From Bacillota bacterium (GTDB lineage: Bacteria > Bacillota_A > Clostridia > Lachnospirales > Lachnospiraceae), in assembly GCA_023443625.1 (NCBI GenBank), contig JAEZTQ010000101.1, positions 47,144 to 111,143 on the forward strand: a stretch of 64,000 bases of DNA, read 5' to 3'. The notes under the pieces are model-generated. The model saw only the letters and a list, made by a program, of their open reading frames with translations. It did no database searches and had not been told where the DNA came from. The position numbers and the translations under genes were made by a program. Positions 36,332 through 44,244 of this stretch are shown here, piece after piece. Position 1 is the stretch's first letter; every line of letters begins with the position of its first letter.

Positions 36332-36859
36332 TCACCTCCTATAATGAGAAGATAATGAATACAGAATTTCTGAAACTTTCTTATTATCCGTACTCCCGAA
36401 ATAAACTTCCGTGTCAGACACCTTATTATCAGAGAGAATAATAAACGAAACAATAGAAGCACTCTCTAATGGGGATTTCTGCATTATAGCATCAAAGTAA
36501 AGTGAAAAGTATCCGGATGTCTTAGGGGTAAAGTGGTAATATTTATCTTTAAAATTAATTGAGACACCGGCTTTTTCATCATCACCATAGGTCAATGCAA
36601 AAAATATTGTGTCGCTTTTAACCTCTTCTGGAGATTTATTCTCTTCAAGTGTTTCTTTACTGGTATAGGTTACATCATAATAGATAACTTCACCGTTTTC
36701 ATACTGAGCATTTAAGCAAAAATGAGTAAGGGGCAATTGCTTTAAGTAGAATGCTTTTCCTAAAATGGTTTCAGTGAGGCCTAAAGCCCCTCCGATACTG
36801 CGCTTTTTTCCCTTATTAACACGCTCCACATTTTCATTAAAGAGTTCCTGATTATTCAT
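36332..36859 (-). CDS. Unknown 175-residue protein in the replication operon
   Basis: No domain is recognised. The protein has no signal peptide or membrane helix; it begins NNQELFNENVERVNKGKKR and has a long beta-rich middle. AAGGAGGA precedes the ATG. As first gene of the minus-strand operon, followed six bases later by the helicase, it may assist replication (loader, origin-binding or ssDNA-binding). This is position only. Confidence 0.55.
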   Translation of the reverse strand: MNNQELFNENVERVNKGKKRSIGGALGLTETILGKAFYLKQLPLTHFCLNAQYENGEVIYYDVTYTSKETLEENKSPEEVKSDTIFFALTYGDDEKAGVSINFKDKYYHFTPKTSGYFSLYFDAIMQKSPLESASIVSFIILSDNKVSDTEVYFGSTDNKKVSEILYSLSSHYRR

Positions 36860-36925
36860 TGATAATCCTCCTTGTTTTTCTTTAAGTTTACCACGTACCG
36901 GAATCTATTCAATTTTGCTTTTAAC

Positions 36926-36957
36926 CCTGAAATTGCTTGTCAACTAGAGATTTCAGG
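36926..36957. promoter_or_regulatory. Inverted repeat in the divergent promoter region
   Basis: CCTGAAAT (36926-36933) and ATTTCAGG (36950-36957) are a perfect inverted repeat between the divergent genes starting at 36859 (minus) and 37028 (plus). Overlapping TTGACT/TTGACA elements near 36966 suggest a promoter. Probably an operator region. Confidence 0.4.
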
Positions 36958-37027
36958 ACTAAAATTGACTTGACAATAAATAATATATATGCGTAAAGTT
37001 TTTTAAAACAAATGAAGGGGTGGTACT

Positions 37028-38401
37028 ATGAATAAAGAACATGAGATAGCAAGAAAAACTATTCAGAATTTTTATGGAAGGTCTGTCTTTGATATTATTC
37101 ATGAATATATGAGTAAAGATTATATATATAAACTTAAGGAAGTAGAAATTAATATTAATTATGAGAAAGGTAATTTCGAATTACCAAGTTATTATTATAA
37201 TTTTATAATGACAGTAGTTTTGATAAGATATTTTAAGCCGGATGTAATAATAAAAGCTGATATTGAATATTATTCTGTCCAGATAGATGAGTTTATAAGT
37301 CTTTTAGATGCAATAATAAAAGATGCATATAATGAGTATGAATATAGAAGCCTTTGGAATAAATACAACACAGATAACTATCCAGAGGAAACAATTTTAG
37401 CGGATCTATTTAAGAAGCCTTTGACCATTAAATATCTTTCGCTATTGTATCCTATTAAAAAATTGAATAAGCAAAATTTCGATGAAAATTATGTTTATGA
37501 ACTCGCATTTAAGGATTATTGCAATTCTAAAAATCTTAGTAAAAAAGGCGTTCGATTGCTATTTCCAGCTTTATTTGTATTATGGCTAAATAGTTATGAT
37601 CCGATAAGGAAAGAGGCAATTGAAAGACCTGCTTATAAATTACTTCTTACTTTATTACTTCGTCCAAGAACTGATAAAGAATATAATAAAAAAAGTAATT
37701 TTGAAAATAGAATAAGCAAGAGAATAATTGATAATCCTATGTACGATGCCAATGAAACAGAATTTGACTTTGACACTGATGAAGTATTAGGAAATATCAA
37801 AAGGGAGATTAGGTTAGTAGATAAGAGTATTCGCAGCGAGAAATTCTGGAAAGTCATTCATAATTACGAAGAAAAGCGAAAGAGTAACGAGAGATATCCT
37901 TTAACATTGGAGAATATTTTATACATACCAAAATTATTTGAAAGAATTCATGCAAACGATAATGATGAAACACTCCCATCCAAAACGCTATCTATGATTT
38001 TTATTAATTACAAAACAAGTTGGATAGATTTAATATTATTAAATAAAGGATTATTTATTGAAGCAACCAAAATAATTGGAATTAAAACTAAAAATGTATT
38101 ATCTGAATATTGTGAAGAAGGTTGTTACGTTTCGTCAGATGACTTGCTTTATAATATTTTTGATCTGTGTCATATATCAGAAGGTATAAATAATATTATT
38201 AATTCGTTAATTTCAGAATTTTATTTGCTTGATAATCAAAAAAAGGAAAAGGGTAAAAGTAAAATGAATTTGCTGAAGTATAAACATAATAATGCTTATG
38301 ATGAATTATTTAGCGAATTATTTGACGATAAGCTAATTAATAGCATATCTATGTTATCATTAATAAAATTAGCTGAATACGAATATCGAATGCTCTCGTA
38401 A
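37028..38401 (+). CDS. Unknown 457-residue protein
   Basis: A helix-rich, Asn/Lys/Tyr/Ile-rich protein with no membrane segment or signal. I recognise no domain. The middle (LLLTLLLRPRTDKEYNKKSN, then MYDANETEFDFDTDE) and C-terminal helices look like an all-alpha scaffold. AAGGGGTGG precedes the ATG. It is transcribed divergently from the replication operon and precedes the iteron-like region. Its very high AT content compared with the recombination genes suggests separate origin. It could be a cargo gene or an origin-associated protein. Confidence 0.55.
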   Translation: MNKEHEIARKTIQNFYGRSVFDIIHEYMSKDYIYKLKEVEININYEKGNFELPSYYYNFIMTVVLIRYFKPDVIIKADIEYYSVQIDEFISLLDAIIKDAYNEYEYRSLWNKYNTDNYPEETILADLFKKPLTIKYLSLLYPIKKLNKQNFDENYVYELAFKDYCNSKNLSKKGVRLLFPALFVLWLNSYDPIRKEAIERPAYKLLLTLLLRPRTDKEYNKKSNFENRISKRIIDNPMYDANETEFDFDTDEVLGNIKREIRLVDKSIRSEKFWKVIHNYEEKRKSNERYPLTLENILYIPKLFERIHANDNDETLPSKTLSMIFINYKTSWIDLILLNKGLFIEATKIIGIKTKNVLSEYCEEGCYVSSDDLLYNIFDLCHISEGINNIINSLISEFYLLDNQKKEKGKSKMNLLKYKHNNAYDELFSELFDDKLINSISMLSLIKLAEYEYRMLS

Positions 38402-38478
38402 ATGAATTGATTTCTATTAAGAGGAAATCAAGCGCAAAACACATCTGTACTTAGAGCATTGAAACTCTCGGTCTTTTT

Positions 38479-38581
38479 GGACGGGACAGGACAGTAATAA
38501 AATCATTATATATAATATAAAAGAGTATGCCTTACATTATATTTTATAAATGTAATAAAAATGTTCTGTCCCGTCCTGTCC
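38479..38581. other. Candidate replication origin: GGACR iterons flanking an AT-rich core
   Basis: GGACGGGACAGGACAG (38479-38494) and CTGTCCCGTCCTGTCC (38566-38581) are imperfect inverted 16-mers, each containing the short motif GGACR three times. Between them lies a 71-base stretch of about 90% A+T, with its own hairpin TTACATT / AATGTAA (38532-38538, 38549-38555). This layout, inside an element with its own SF3 helicase, resembles an origin. It is also followed by another hairpin, ATTAATTCCG / CGGAATTAAT (38600-38639). Confidence 0.5.
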
Positions 38582-38659
38582 ATTACGTTATATTTTAATA
38601 TTAATTCCGAGTGAAGCTAGAGTCTCACCCGGAATTAATGAATTCAAGAATATATTAAG

Positions 38660-38851
38660 CTAGAATGTACTATTGGTATCGTTTTCTAAATAAAGGCATA
38701 ATTCAGTTTTGTTTATACGCCAAATCTTTTTCCCAAGCCTATACGCAGGAATGTAACCAGAGTGAATCAAATCGTATAGCATGTTTCTTGATATGCCTAG
38801 TATCTCAAGGACTTCATTGATGGTTAATACATCGGGATAATTTTCAAGCAT
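38660..38851 (-). CDS. Small HTH DNA-binding protein
   Basis: The 63-residue product begins MLENYPDVLTINEVLEILGI, a helix-turn-helix of the excisionase/MerR type, with GKKIWRINKTELCLYL as the wing. ATG 38851 follows AGGAGG by seven bases; a longer frame upstream lacks such a site. It lies next to the candidate origin, so it may be a replication or transcription regulator. It is a second such small HTH gene on the element. Confidence 0.7.
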   Translation of the reverse strand: MLENYPDVLTINEVLEILGISRNMLYDLIHSGYIPAYRLGKKIWRINKTELCLYLENDTNSTF

Positions 38852-39080
38852 AAAAATACCTCCTATCTTTTTTAGATCATTGTTGCACGTTAATGCAAAT
38901 TTCTGTACTTTACTCACTTTGAAATATATATTATTTTTACATAATAAAGCATCAACCCCCATAATCCCAGGCGATTATAAGGTTGCTGCTTTCATTTGTG
39001 TATATACGAAAATAATTAATAGTAGTGGAAAATACCTAAAAAAATCTACGATTTTATAAAAAGCGAGGAGGTGTAAGTCT

Positions 39081-39158
39081 ATGATTCAGTATATCTTGAA
39101 AACCATCAAAATAATCCTTTTGAGCCTGCTAAGTAAGCTTTTGGTAGTTGTGATATAA
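39081..39158 (+). CDS. Tiny hydrophobic peptide (25 residues)
   Basis: ATG 39081 follows GAGGAGGTG at ideal spacing and encodes a basic N-terminus and one hydrophobic helix (IKIILLSLLSKLLVVVI). It is too short for standard gene calling. It could be a membrane-active peptide such as a toxin, a regulator or a leader peptide. Evidence is the ribosome site and composition only. Confidence 0.45.
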   Translation: MIQYILKTIKIILLSLLSKLLVVVI

Positions 39159-39205
39159 AATCCGGAAGTCTTAAAAGAATAAATATGGTTAATGGAGGGG
39201 ATTAA

Positions 39206-39385
39206 ATGTTAAGCGGTTTTAATTTCACAGGTAACAACCTGAATCCTGCCCCGAAAGCAGATGAAAGCGAAGATACGTCAAACCAAAATAAAGTGAACCG
39301 GCTTTCATCTGTTGCAGCTGTAAGCATCATTACCTTAATCGGGCTGGTATGTGTGATTATTGATTTTTATCTGGAAAAAGAATAG
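39206..39385 (+). CDS. Small membrane protein (59 residues)
   Basis: ATG 39206 follows GGAGGGG and encodes a polar N-terminal half (GNNLNPAPKADESEDTSNQ) and one C-terminal membrane helix (VAAVSIITLIGLVCVIIDF). Its stop TAG overlaps the GGAGG site of the DUF932 gene, so the two are likely coupled. Function unknown. Confidence 0.6.
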   Translation: MLSGFNFTGNNLNPAPKADESEDTSNQNKVNRLSSVAAVSIITLIGLVCVIIDFYLEKE

Positions 39386-39397
39386 GAGGAATTAGTA

Positions 39398-40336
39398 ATG
39401 TCAGCAAATGTTGAAACGATGTTTTATACAAGAGAAAAGCCTTGGCATGGGTTAGGTATTCATGTTGGACAGGCATTAAGTTCATTAGAAGCCTTGGAAG
39501 TATCGGGGCTTGACTGGAGGGTTATCCAGAAACCAATTATAACAATTGATGGAATATCAGTTGAAGGATACAAGGCTAATATTAGAGATTATGATAAGAA
39601 GGTCTTAGGAGTAGTAACCGATCGTTATAAGGTAGTCCAGAATAGTGAAGCCTTTGCTTTTACAGATGAGCTTCTCGGTAATGGGGTCCGTTATGAAACG
39701 GCCGGATCACTGCAGGAAGGTCGAAAGATATGGTTATTAGCCAAGCTACCAAATGAATATATTATGCTCGGTGATAGAATTAGTCCTTACTTAGTATTTT
39801 CAAATGCACATGACGGTAGCGGAGCTATTAGGGTTGCCATGACTCCAATTCGTGTTGTATGTCAGAATACATTAAATCTTGCATTATCAACTGCAGCACG
39901 GTCATGGTCGGCGATACATACAGGAGATATTCAAAGCAAGCTTGATGATGCAAGGCAGACGCTGTTCTTTGCTGAGAAATATATGGATTCTCTGGGAAGG
40001 GAATTTGAAAACCTGAGCCGGATAAAACTGTCTGATACTAAAGTTATTGATTACATCAATATTCTACTTCCGCTTGATGAAAACAACACTTCGGCAATTC
40101 AGGAACGTAACATCAATAAATTACGGGATGATATGAAAGCGCGGTATTTTGATGCTCCTGACTTATTAGATATCGGAAGAAATGGATATCGTTTTGTAAA
40201 TGCAGTATCTGATTTTGCAACGCATTCTAAACCGCTTAGGGAGACCGGGAACTTTAAAGAAAACCTATTTGCTAAGACGATTGATGGAAATGCGCTGATT
40301 GACAAAGCTTATGAGCTTGTAAGATCAGCAGCATAA
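39398..40336 (+). CDS. DUF932 phage/plasmid-like protein
   Basis: A 312-residue protein of the DUF932 family (TIGR03299-type), starting SANVETMFYTREKPWHGLGI, with VVTDRYKVVQNSEAF and the NAHDGSGAIRVAMTPIRVVC segment. The family is widespread in phages and plasmids next to recombination genes, where its function is not established. It heads the run DUF932-RadC-YqaJ-RecT. Start has AGGAGG. It is the best sign that these genes form a phage-like recombination module. Confidence 0.88.
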   Translation: MSANVETMFYTREKPWHGLGIHVGQALSSLEALEVSGLDWRVIQKPIITIDGISVEGYKANIRDYDKKVLGVVTDRYKVVQNSEAFAFTDELLGNGVRYETAGSLQEGRKIWLLAKLPNEYIMLGDRISPYLVFSNAHDGSGAIRVAMTPIRVVCQNTLNLALSTAARSWSAIHTGDIQSKLDDARQTLFFAEKYMDSLGREFENLSRIKLSDTKVIDYINILLPLDENNTSAIQERNINKLRDDMKARYFDAPDLLDIGRNGYRFVNAVSDFATHSKPLRETGNFKENLFAKTIDGNALIDKAYELVRSAA

Positions 40337-40398
40337 CATTTTACTTTGTAATCCCTGTCTGGTTATATTCAGACAGGGGTTTTTTATGGAGGAATAAG

Positions 40399-40926
40399 AT
40401 GAGTAAGGAAAAAGAAATTATAGAGATGATGAAAAAGCCGGCACCTAGAAAAAGAGTTGGAATTATTAAGACACAAATAATTAGGGAAGGTTCCATGCTA
40501 TATGGAAGTAGGCGAATACATAAGCCGGAAGATGCCGTTGATTTCGTTAAAAATATCTTTAAGTATTCTGACCGTGAGATGATGGTTGTATTATCATTGG
40601 ATTCTAAAAATGCACCAGTTGCCTTAGAAATTGTGTCTGTAGGTACGGTTAATTCCTGCCTTGTACAAATGCGGGAACTCTTTAAGCATTCCATCCTGAA
40701 TAATGCAACCTCAATTATGTGTTTTCATAATCATCCATCAGGCATACCAGAACCCTCCAAGGAAGATATTGATGTAACCAGAAGAATGGATGAAGCAGGC
40801 AAGCTTCTGGGTATATGGTTACTGGATCATATCATTGTAGGAGAAGATGGTATGTTTGTCAGCCTTCAGGAAAGAGGACTTATCAAAAATGGATATCAGA
40901 AGTTATCGGTTTGTGAGGAGGATTAA
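40399..40926 (+). CDS. RadC-like JAB/MPN domain protein
   Basis: A 175-residue protein with the JAMM metal motif HNHPSGIPEPSKED (H-x-H-x7-S-x2-D), as in RadC/YkfG. These JAB-domain proteins are common on mobile elements; the historical DNA-repair link is unproven, and no protease substrate is known. ATG 40399 follows ATGGAGG. Its stop is adjacent to the YqaJ gene start, so they are co-transcribed. Confidence 0.85.
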   Translation: MSKEKEIIEMMKKPAPRKRVGIIKTQIIREGSMLYGSRRIHKPEDAVDFVKNIFKYSDREMMVVLSLDSKNAPVALEIVSVGTVNSCLVQMRELFKHSILNNATSIMCFHNHPSGIPEPSKEDIDVTRRMDEAGKLLGIWLLDHIIVGEDGMFVSLQERGLIKNGYQKLSVCEED

Positions 40927-40927
40927 T

Positions 40928-41854
40928 ATGAAAAAACTTGTATCTACCAGTAATTTAACTCGTGATGAGTGGATAACCTATCGGAAAATGGGGATAGGTG
41001 GTTCCGATGCTGGAGCAATCTGTGGATTAAACCCATACTCATCAGCTATATCGGTGTTTCTTGATAAATTAAGCAAAGAACCGGACACATATGATAACGA
41101 AGCTATGAGGCAGGGCAGGGATCTTGAAGATTATGTTGCCAAACGTTTTATGGAAGCTACAAATCTTAAGGTCAGGCGTGTTAATGCAATGTATATGCTA
41201 GAAGATTATCCCCATATGTTAGCTAATGTAGATCGTATGATAGTAGGAGAAAATATTGGTCTTGAATGCAAGACAACAAATATCTTGAATGCAGATAAAT
41301 GGAAGGATGGAGATGTTCCTGCTCATTATCAAATCCAGTGTCATCATTATATGGCGGTAACAGGGGCAAAAGCATGGTACATAGCTGTTGTCATTCTGGG
41401 GAAGGAATTCAAGTATGTAAGAATAGACCGGGACGAAGAGATTATAAAGAATCTGATTTCAATTGAAACAGATTTTTGGAATAACCATGTCCTTACGGGA
41501 GTAATGCCTGACCCGGATGGTTCCAAAGCAGCGGATGATATCATTAATCATTATTTTAAAACAGCTAGGCAGGAAAGAATCATTCTTCAAGGTTATCATG
41601 AAAAACTTAAACGAAGATTAGAGCTTGCAGTTTTGATTGATAAGATGGAGAGGGAGAAAAAGCAGATTGAGCAAGAAGTGAAACTTGCTATGGCCGAAGC
41701 TGAAATTGCTGTATGCGGTGAATATGAGGTTGGTTGGAAAAACGTTTGTACTTCAAAGCTTGATGTAGAACGAATAAAACAGGAGCAACCTGAAATTTAT
41801 CAAGATTACCTAAAGGAAATCCAGAGCAGGAGATTTACTGTCAAGGCTGCATAA
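40928..41854 (+). CDS. YqaJ-family viral recombinase (exonuclease)
   Basis: A roughly 308-residue lambda-exonuclease-like protein: GIGGSDAGAICGLNPY near the N-terminus, ALE-like NVDRMIVGENIGLECKTTN with the nuclease Asp/Glu/Lys residues, and a helical tail. It resects double-strand ends to give 3' overhangs for the partner annealing protein RecT. ATG 40928 follows GAGGAGGA; an upstream frame beginning at 40847 overlaps RadC and lacks a site. It is followed by RecT 18 bases later. Confidence 0.9.
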   Translation: MKKLVSTSNLTRDEWITYRKMGIGGSDAGAICGLNPYSSAISVFLDKLSKEPDTYDNEAMRQGRDLEDYVAKRFMEATNLKVRRVNAMYMLEDYPHMLANVDRMIVGENIGLECKTTNILNADKWKDGDVPAHYQIQCHHYMAVTGAKAWYIAVVILGKEFKYVRIDRDEEIIKNLISIETDFWNNHVLTGVMPDPDGSKAADDIINHYFKTARQERIILQGYHEKLKRRLELAVLIDKMEREKKQIEQEVKLAMAEAEIAVCGEYEVGWKNVCTSKLDVERIKQEQPEIYQDYLKEIQSRRFTVKAA

Positions 41855-41872
41855 TAGAAAGGAGAAAGTAAA

Positions 41873-42685
41873 ATGCCAGATATAAAACAGGAGCTTGCCA
41901 AAAAGGCGGGAAAGCAAGAAGTTAAGATTACGAAATCAATGAGTATAGCAGACATGATAAAGACACTGGAACCGGAGATAAAAAAAGCACTACCATCTGT
42001 GATTACACCGGAAAGGTTCACACGTATGGCGCTGTCAGCTCTGAACACGACACCTAAGTTGGCAGAGTGTACCCAGATGAGTTTTTTGGCTGCTTTAATG
42101 AATGCGGCTCAATTAGGTCTTGAACCGAACACACCATTGGGACAGGCATATCTGATTCCTTATAATAATAAAGGAACGATGGAGTGCCAGTTCCAAATTG
42201 GGTATAAAGGTATCATTGATCTTGTCTATCGCAATGAACAGGTACAGACTATCCAAGCACAGTGTGTTTATTCGGGTGATGAATTTGAATACGAACTTGG
42301 TCTGAATGCAAAGCTTAAACATAAACCAGCACTAAAGAATAGAGGAGAAATGATCCTTGCTTATGCATTATTCAAACTTGAGAATGGCGGTTATGCATTT
42401 GACATTATGAGTAAGGAAGATATTGATACCCTTGCATTAAAATATTCCAAAGGCTTTTCATCCGCCTACAGTCCCTGGAAAACCAACTATGAAGAAATGG
42501 CTAAGAAAACGGTAATTAGGAAGGTTCTAAAGTATGCCCCTCTGAAAACCGATTTCCTGAGGGCTATGGAAACAGATGAATCAATAAAGACGGAAATTGC
42601 TGTTGATATGACAGAAATTAAAAGTGAACAAATAGATGCGGATTACAAAGAAGTATCGGGAGAACAGAATATATCGGCTGCTTAG
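41873..42685 (+). CDS. recT: RecT-type single-strand annealing protein
   Basis: A 270-residue RecT: LPSVITPERFTRMALSALNT, MSFLAALMNAAQLGLEPNTP and LGQAYLIPYNN are the family signature. RecT anneals homologous single strands and promotes strand invasion. With YqaJ it forms a two-component Red-like recombinase. AAGGAGA precedes the ATG. It may support replication or recombination between related elements. Confidence 0.93.
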   Translation: MPDIKQELAKKAGKQEVKITKSMSIADMIKTLEPEIKKALPSVITPERFTRMALSALNTTPKLAECTQMSFLAALMNAAQLGLEPNTPLGQAYLIPYNNKGTMECQFQIGYKGIIDLVYRNEQVQTIQAQCVYSGDEFEYELGLNAKLKHKPALKNRGEMILAYALFKLENGGYAFDIMSKEDIDTLALKYSKGFSSAYSPWKTNYEEMAKKTVIRKVLKYAPLKTDFLRAMETDESIKTEIAVDMTEIKSEQIDADYKEVSGEQNISAA

Positions 42686-42714
42686 CAGAAACGATATCGA
42701 AAGGAGTGTTTAGT

Positions 42715-43647
42715 TTGGAATTTGAACAATTTGTTGAACAGGTAAAAAATGAGGTAAAAGAACTGGTTGGATATGAATACAGCGTATCAGTTAACTGTGT
42801 TATGAAAATTAATAGGGAGCTGCAGAGCCTATCTATCCTTAAAAATGGTTCAGAACTTTCTCCTTCAGTGTACCTTGAGGATTATTTTGAGGAATTCAAA
42901 AAGGGTAAATCCATCAGAGTTATTGCATCAGAAATTGTACATATATCTAGAGAAAGAAAGCAGAATATGTCATCAATAATAGACAATATAAGTAATTATG
43001 AATGGGTAAGACCGAGGTTAAGAGTAAAGCTGATAAACTATCAGAAAAATGAGAAACTTTTGAAGACCATTCCTCATGAAAGGTTCCTTGATCTTGCCAT
43101 TATTCCATATATCATTATTTCAAAAGATAACGGACTTATGACTACCAGAGTGGTTTATTCCCTGAAGGAGCACTGGGGCATTACTGATGAGCTTTTAATG
43201 AAACAGGCAAAAGAAAATACGATATTGATGTGCCCGGTAATAGTTGATGAAATGACAGATTTTATCCTGCATGCCATGCTGAAAGAATTGGATGACGTAG
43301 ATAGCGAAAGAGACAGAGAGATTCTACTAAAAGCTGTTTTAAATAAAGATACCTCTGGAAAAGAAATGTACATTCTTACTAATGAAGGTAATATGAATGG
43401 AGCATTTGCAGCATTTCAAACAAATGAATTGGCAGAGCTTACTGATCAGATAGGTGTAGACAAACTGTACATACTGCCAAGCAGCATACATGAGCTCATA
43501 GCGGTACCGGCTACAGGAATTGAACCTCATAAGCTTCAGGAAATGGTAAGGGAAGTAAATTGCACGCAGGTGCCGGAAGAGGATTTCTTATCTGATTCAA
43601 TATATCAATATTGTAGGATATCTAATCAGATTAGTATTGTAGGTTAA
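42715..43647 (+). CDS. DUF5688 protein
   Basis: A roughly 310-residue protein similar to the DUF5688 family of Lachnospiraceae phages and plasmids. It has KIPHERFLDLAIIPYII-like segments (here KTIPHERFLDLAIIPYI) and a C-terminal LYILPSSIHELIAVP region. TTG 42715 is the likely start, eight bases after AAGGAG; GTG 42706 overlaps that site. It follows RecT by 29 bases and has no assigned function. Confidence 0.75.
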   Translation: MEFEQFVEQVKNEVKELVGYEYSVSVNCVMKINRELQSLSILKNGSELSPSVYLEDYFEEFKKGKSIRVIASEIVHISRERKQNMSSIIDNISNYEWVRPRLRVKLINYQKNEKLLKTIPHERFLDLAIIPYIIISKDNGLMTTRVVYSLKEHWGITDELLMKQAKENTILMCPVIVDEMTDFILHAMLKELDDVDSERDREILLKAVLNKDTSGKEMYILTNEGNMNGAFAAFQTNELAELTDQIGVDKLYILPSSIHELIAVPATGIEPHKLQEMVREVNCTQVPEEDFLSDSIYQYCRISNQISIVG

Positions 43648-43732
43648 TGTTGCGTGGTTCAATCTAATTATGTCAATAGAATAAAAGATAATGGGTTATA
43701 TCATGTATAAGCTGATATAATCCATTATCTTT

Positions 43733-44080
43733 TTATTCCTTAATATTTTTAAATGCTATTACCTGTTTTAAGAGGCGATACAGAGCCTCCTGCTCTGCAT
43801 TGGTATAATCGCGAACTTCTATAAGTATTTTATCGAGATAGAAATTATCAGAGCTGGCAAGAGTATCAACGTTATAATTGAAGAGTTCGCTTAAGCTGAT
43901 TTCAAGGGCATTAGCGATTTTTTCTAATGTTTCAAGGGAAGGTTTCTTTTCGTTTCTTTCTATTTCTCCAATAAATGAAGGTGCTATTCCTGCTTTAAGG
44001 GCAAGCTGTTCCTGGCTTAGCGGTATGTCACTTCTAAGCTGTCGAATTCTGTTGCCAATTGAGTTTGAATATGTATGCAT
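43733..44080 (-). CDS. Cro/CI-family HTH repressor
   Basis: A 115-residue protein with an N-terminal XRE helix-turn-helix (RIRQLRSDIPLSQEQLALKA, then GIAPSFIGEIERNEKKPS) and a short C-terminal dimerisation part. ATG 44080 follows AGGAGG; the longer frame upstream is probably untranslated. It is transcribed away from the J-domain operon, with palindromic and repeated sites between. It is the likely lysogeny-type switch of the element. No LexA-like autoproteolysis domain is present, so derepression may use another route. Confidence 0.88.
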   Translation of the reverse strand: MHTYSNSIGNRIRQLRSDIPLSQEQLALKAGIAPSFIGEIERNEKKPSLETLEKIANALEISLSELFNYNVDTLASSDNFYLDKILIEVRDYTNAEQEALYRLLKQVIAFKNIKE

Positions 44081-44141
44081 ATTTTCAATACCTCCTGTTA
44101 CCACAATAAGGGTATGAAGATATTTCAACAACAGTCTATAG

Positions 44142-44223
44142 ACGCTATAAAATAACGCCATTAGCGTTGACATATTTCGTGTTTCATTTATAATAAATGT
44201 AAATACATACCATCAACGCTATA
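44142..44223. promoter_or_regulatory. Operator/promoter region between repressor and J-domain operon
   Basis: A consensus promoter, TTGACA (44167-44172), 16 bases, TATAAT (44189-44194), faces the J-domain gene. Palindrome AACGC-N5-GCGTT (44154-44168) overlaps its -35, and ACGCTATA occurs at 44142-44149 and 44216-44223. These are strong candidates for binding sites of the adjacent repressor. Confidence 0.6.
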
Positions 44224-44244
44224 GGTACTAAGGAGGGAAGAAAA

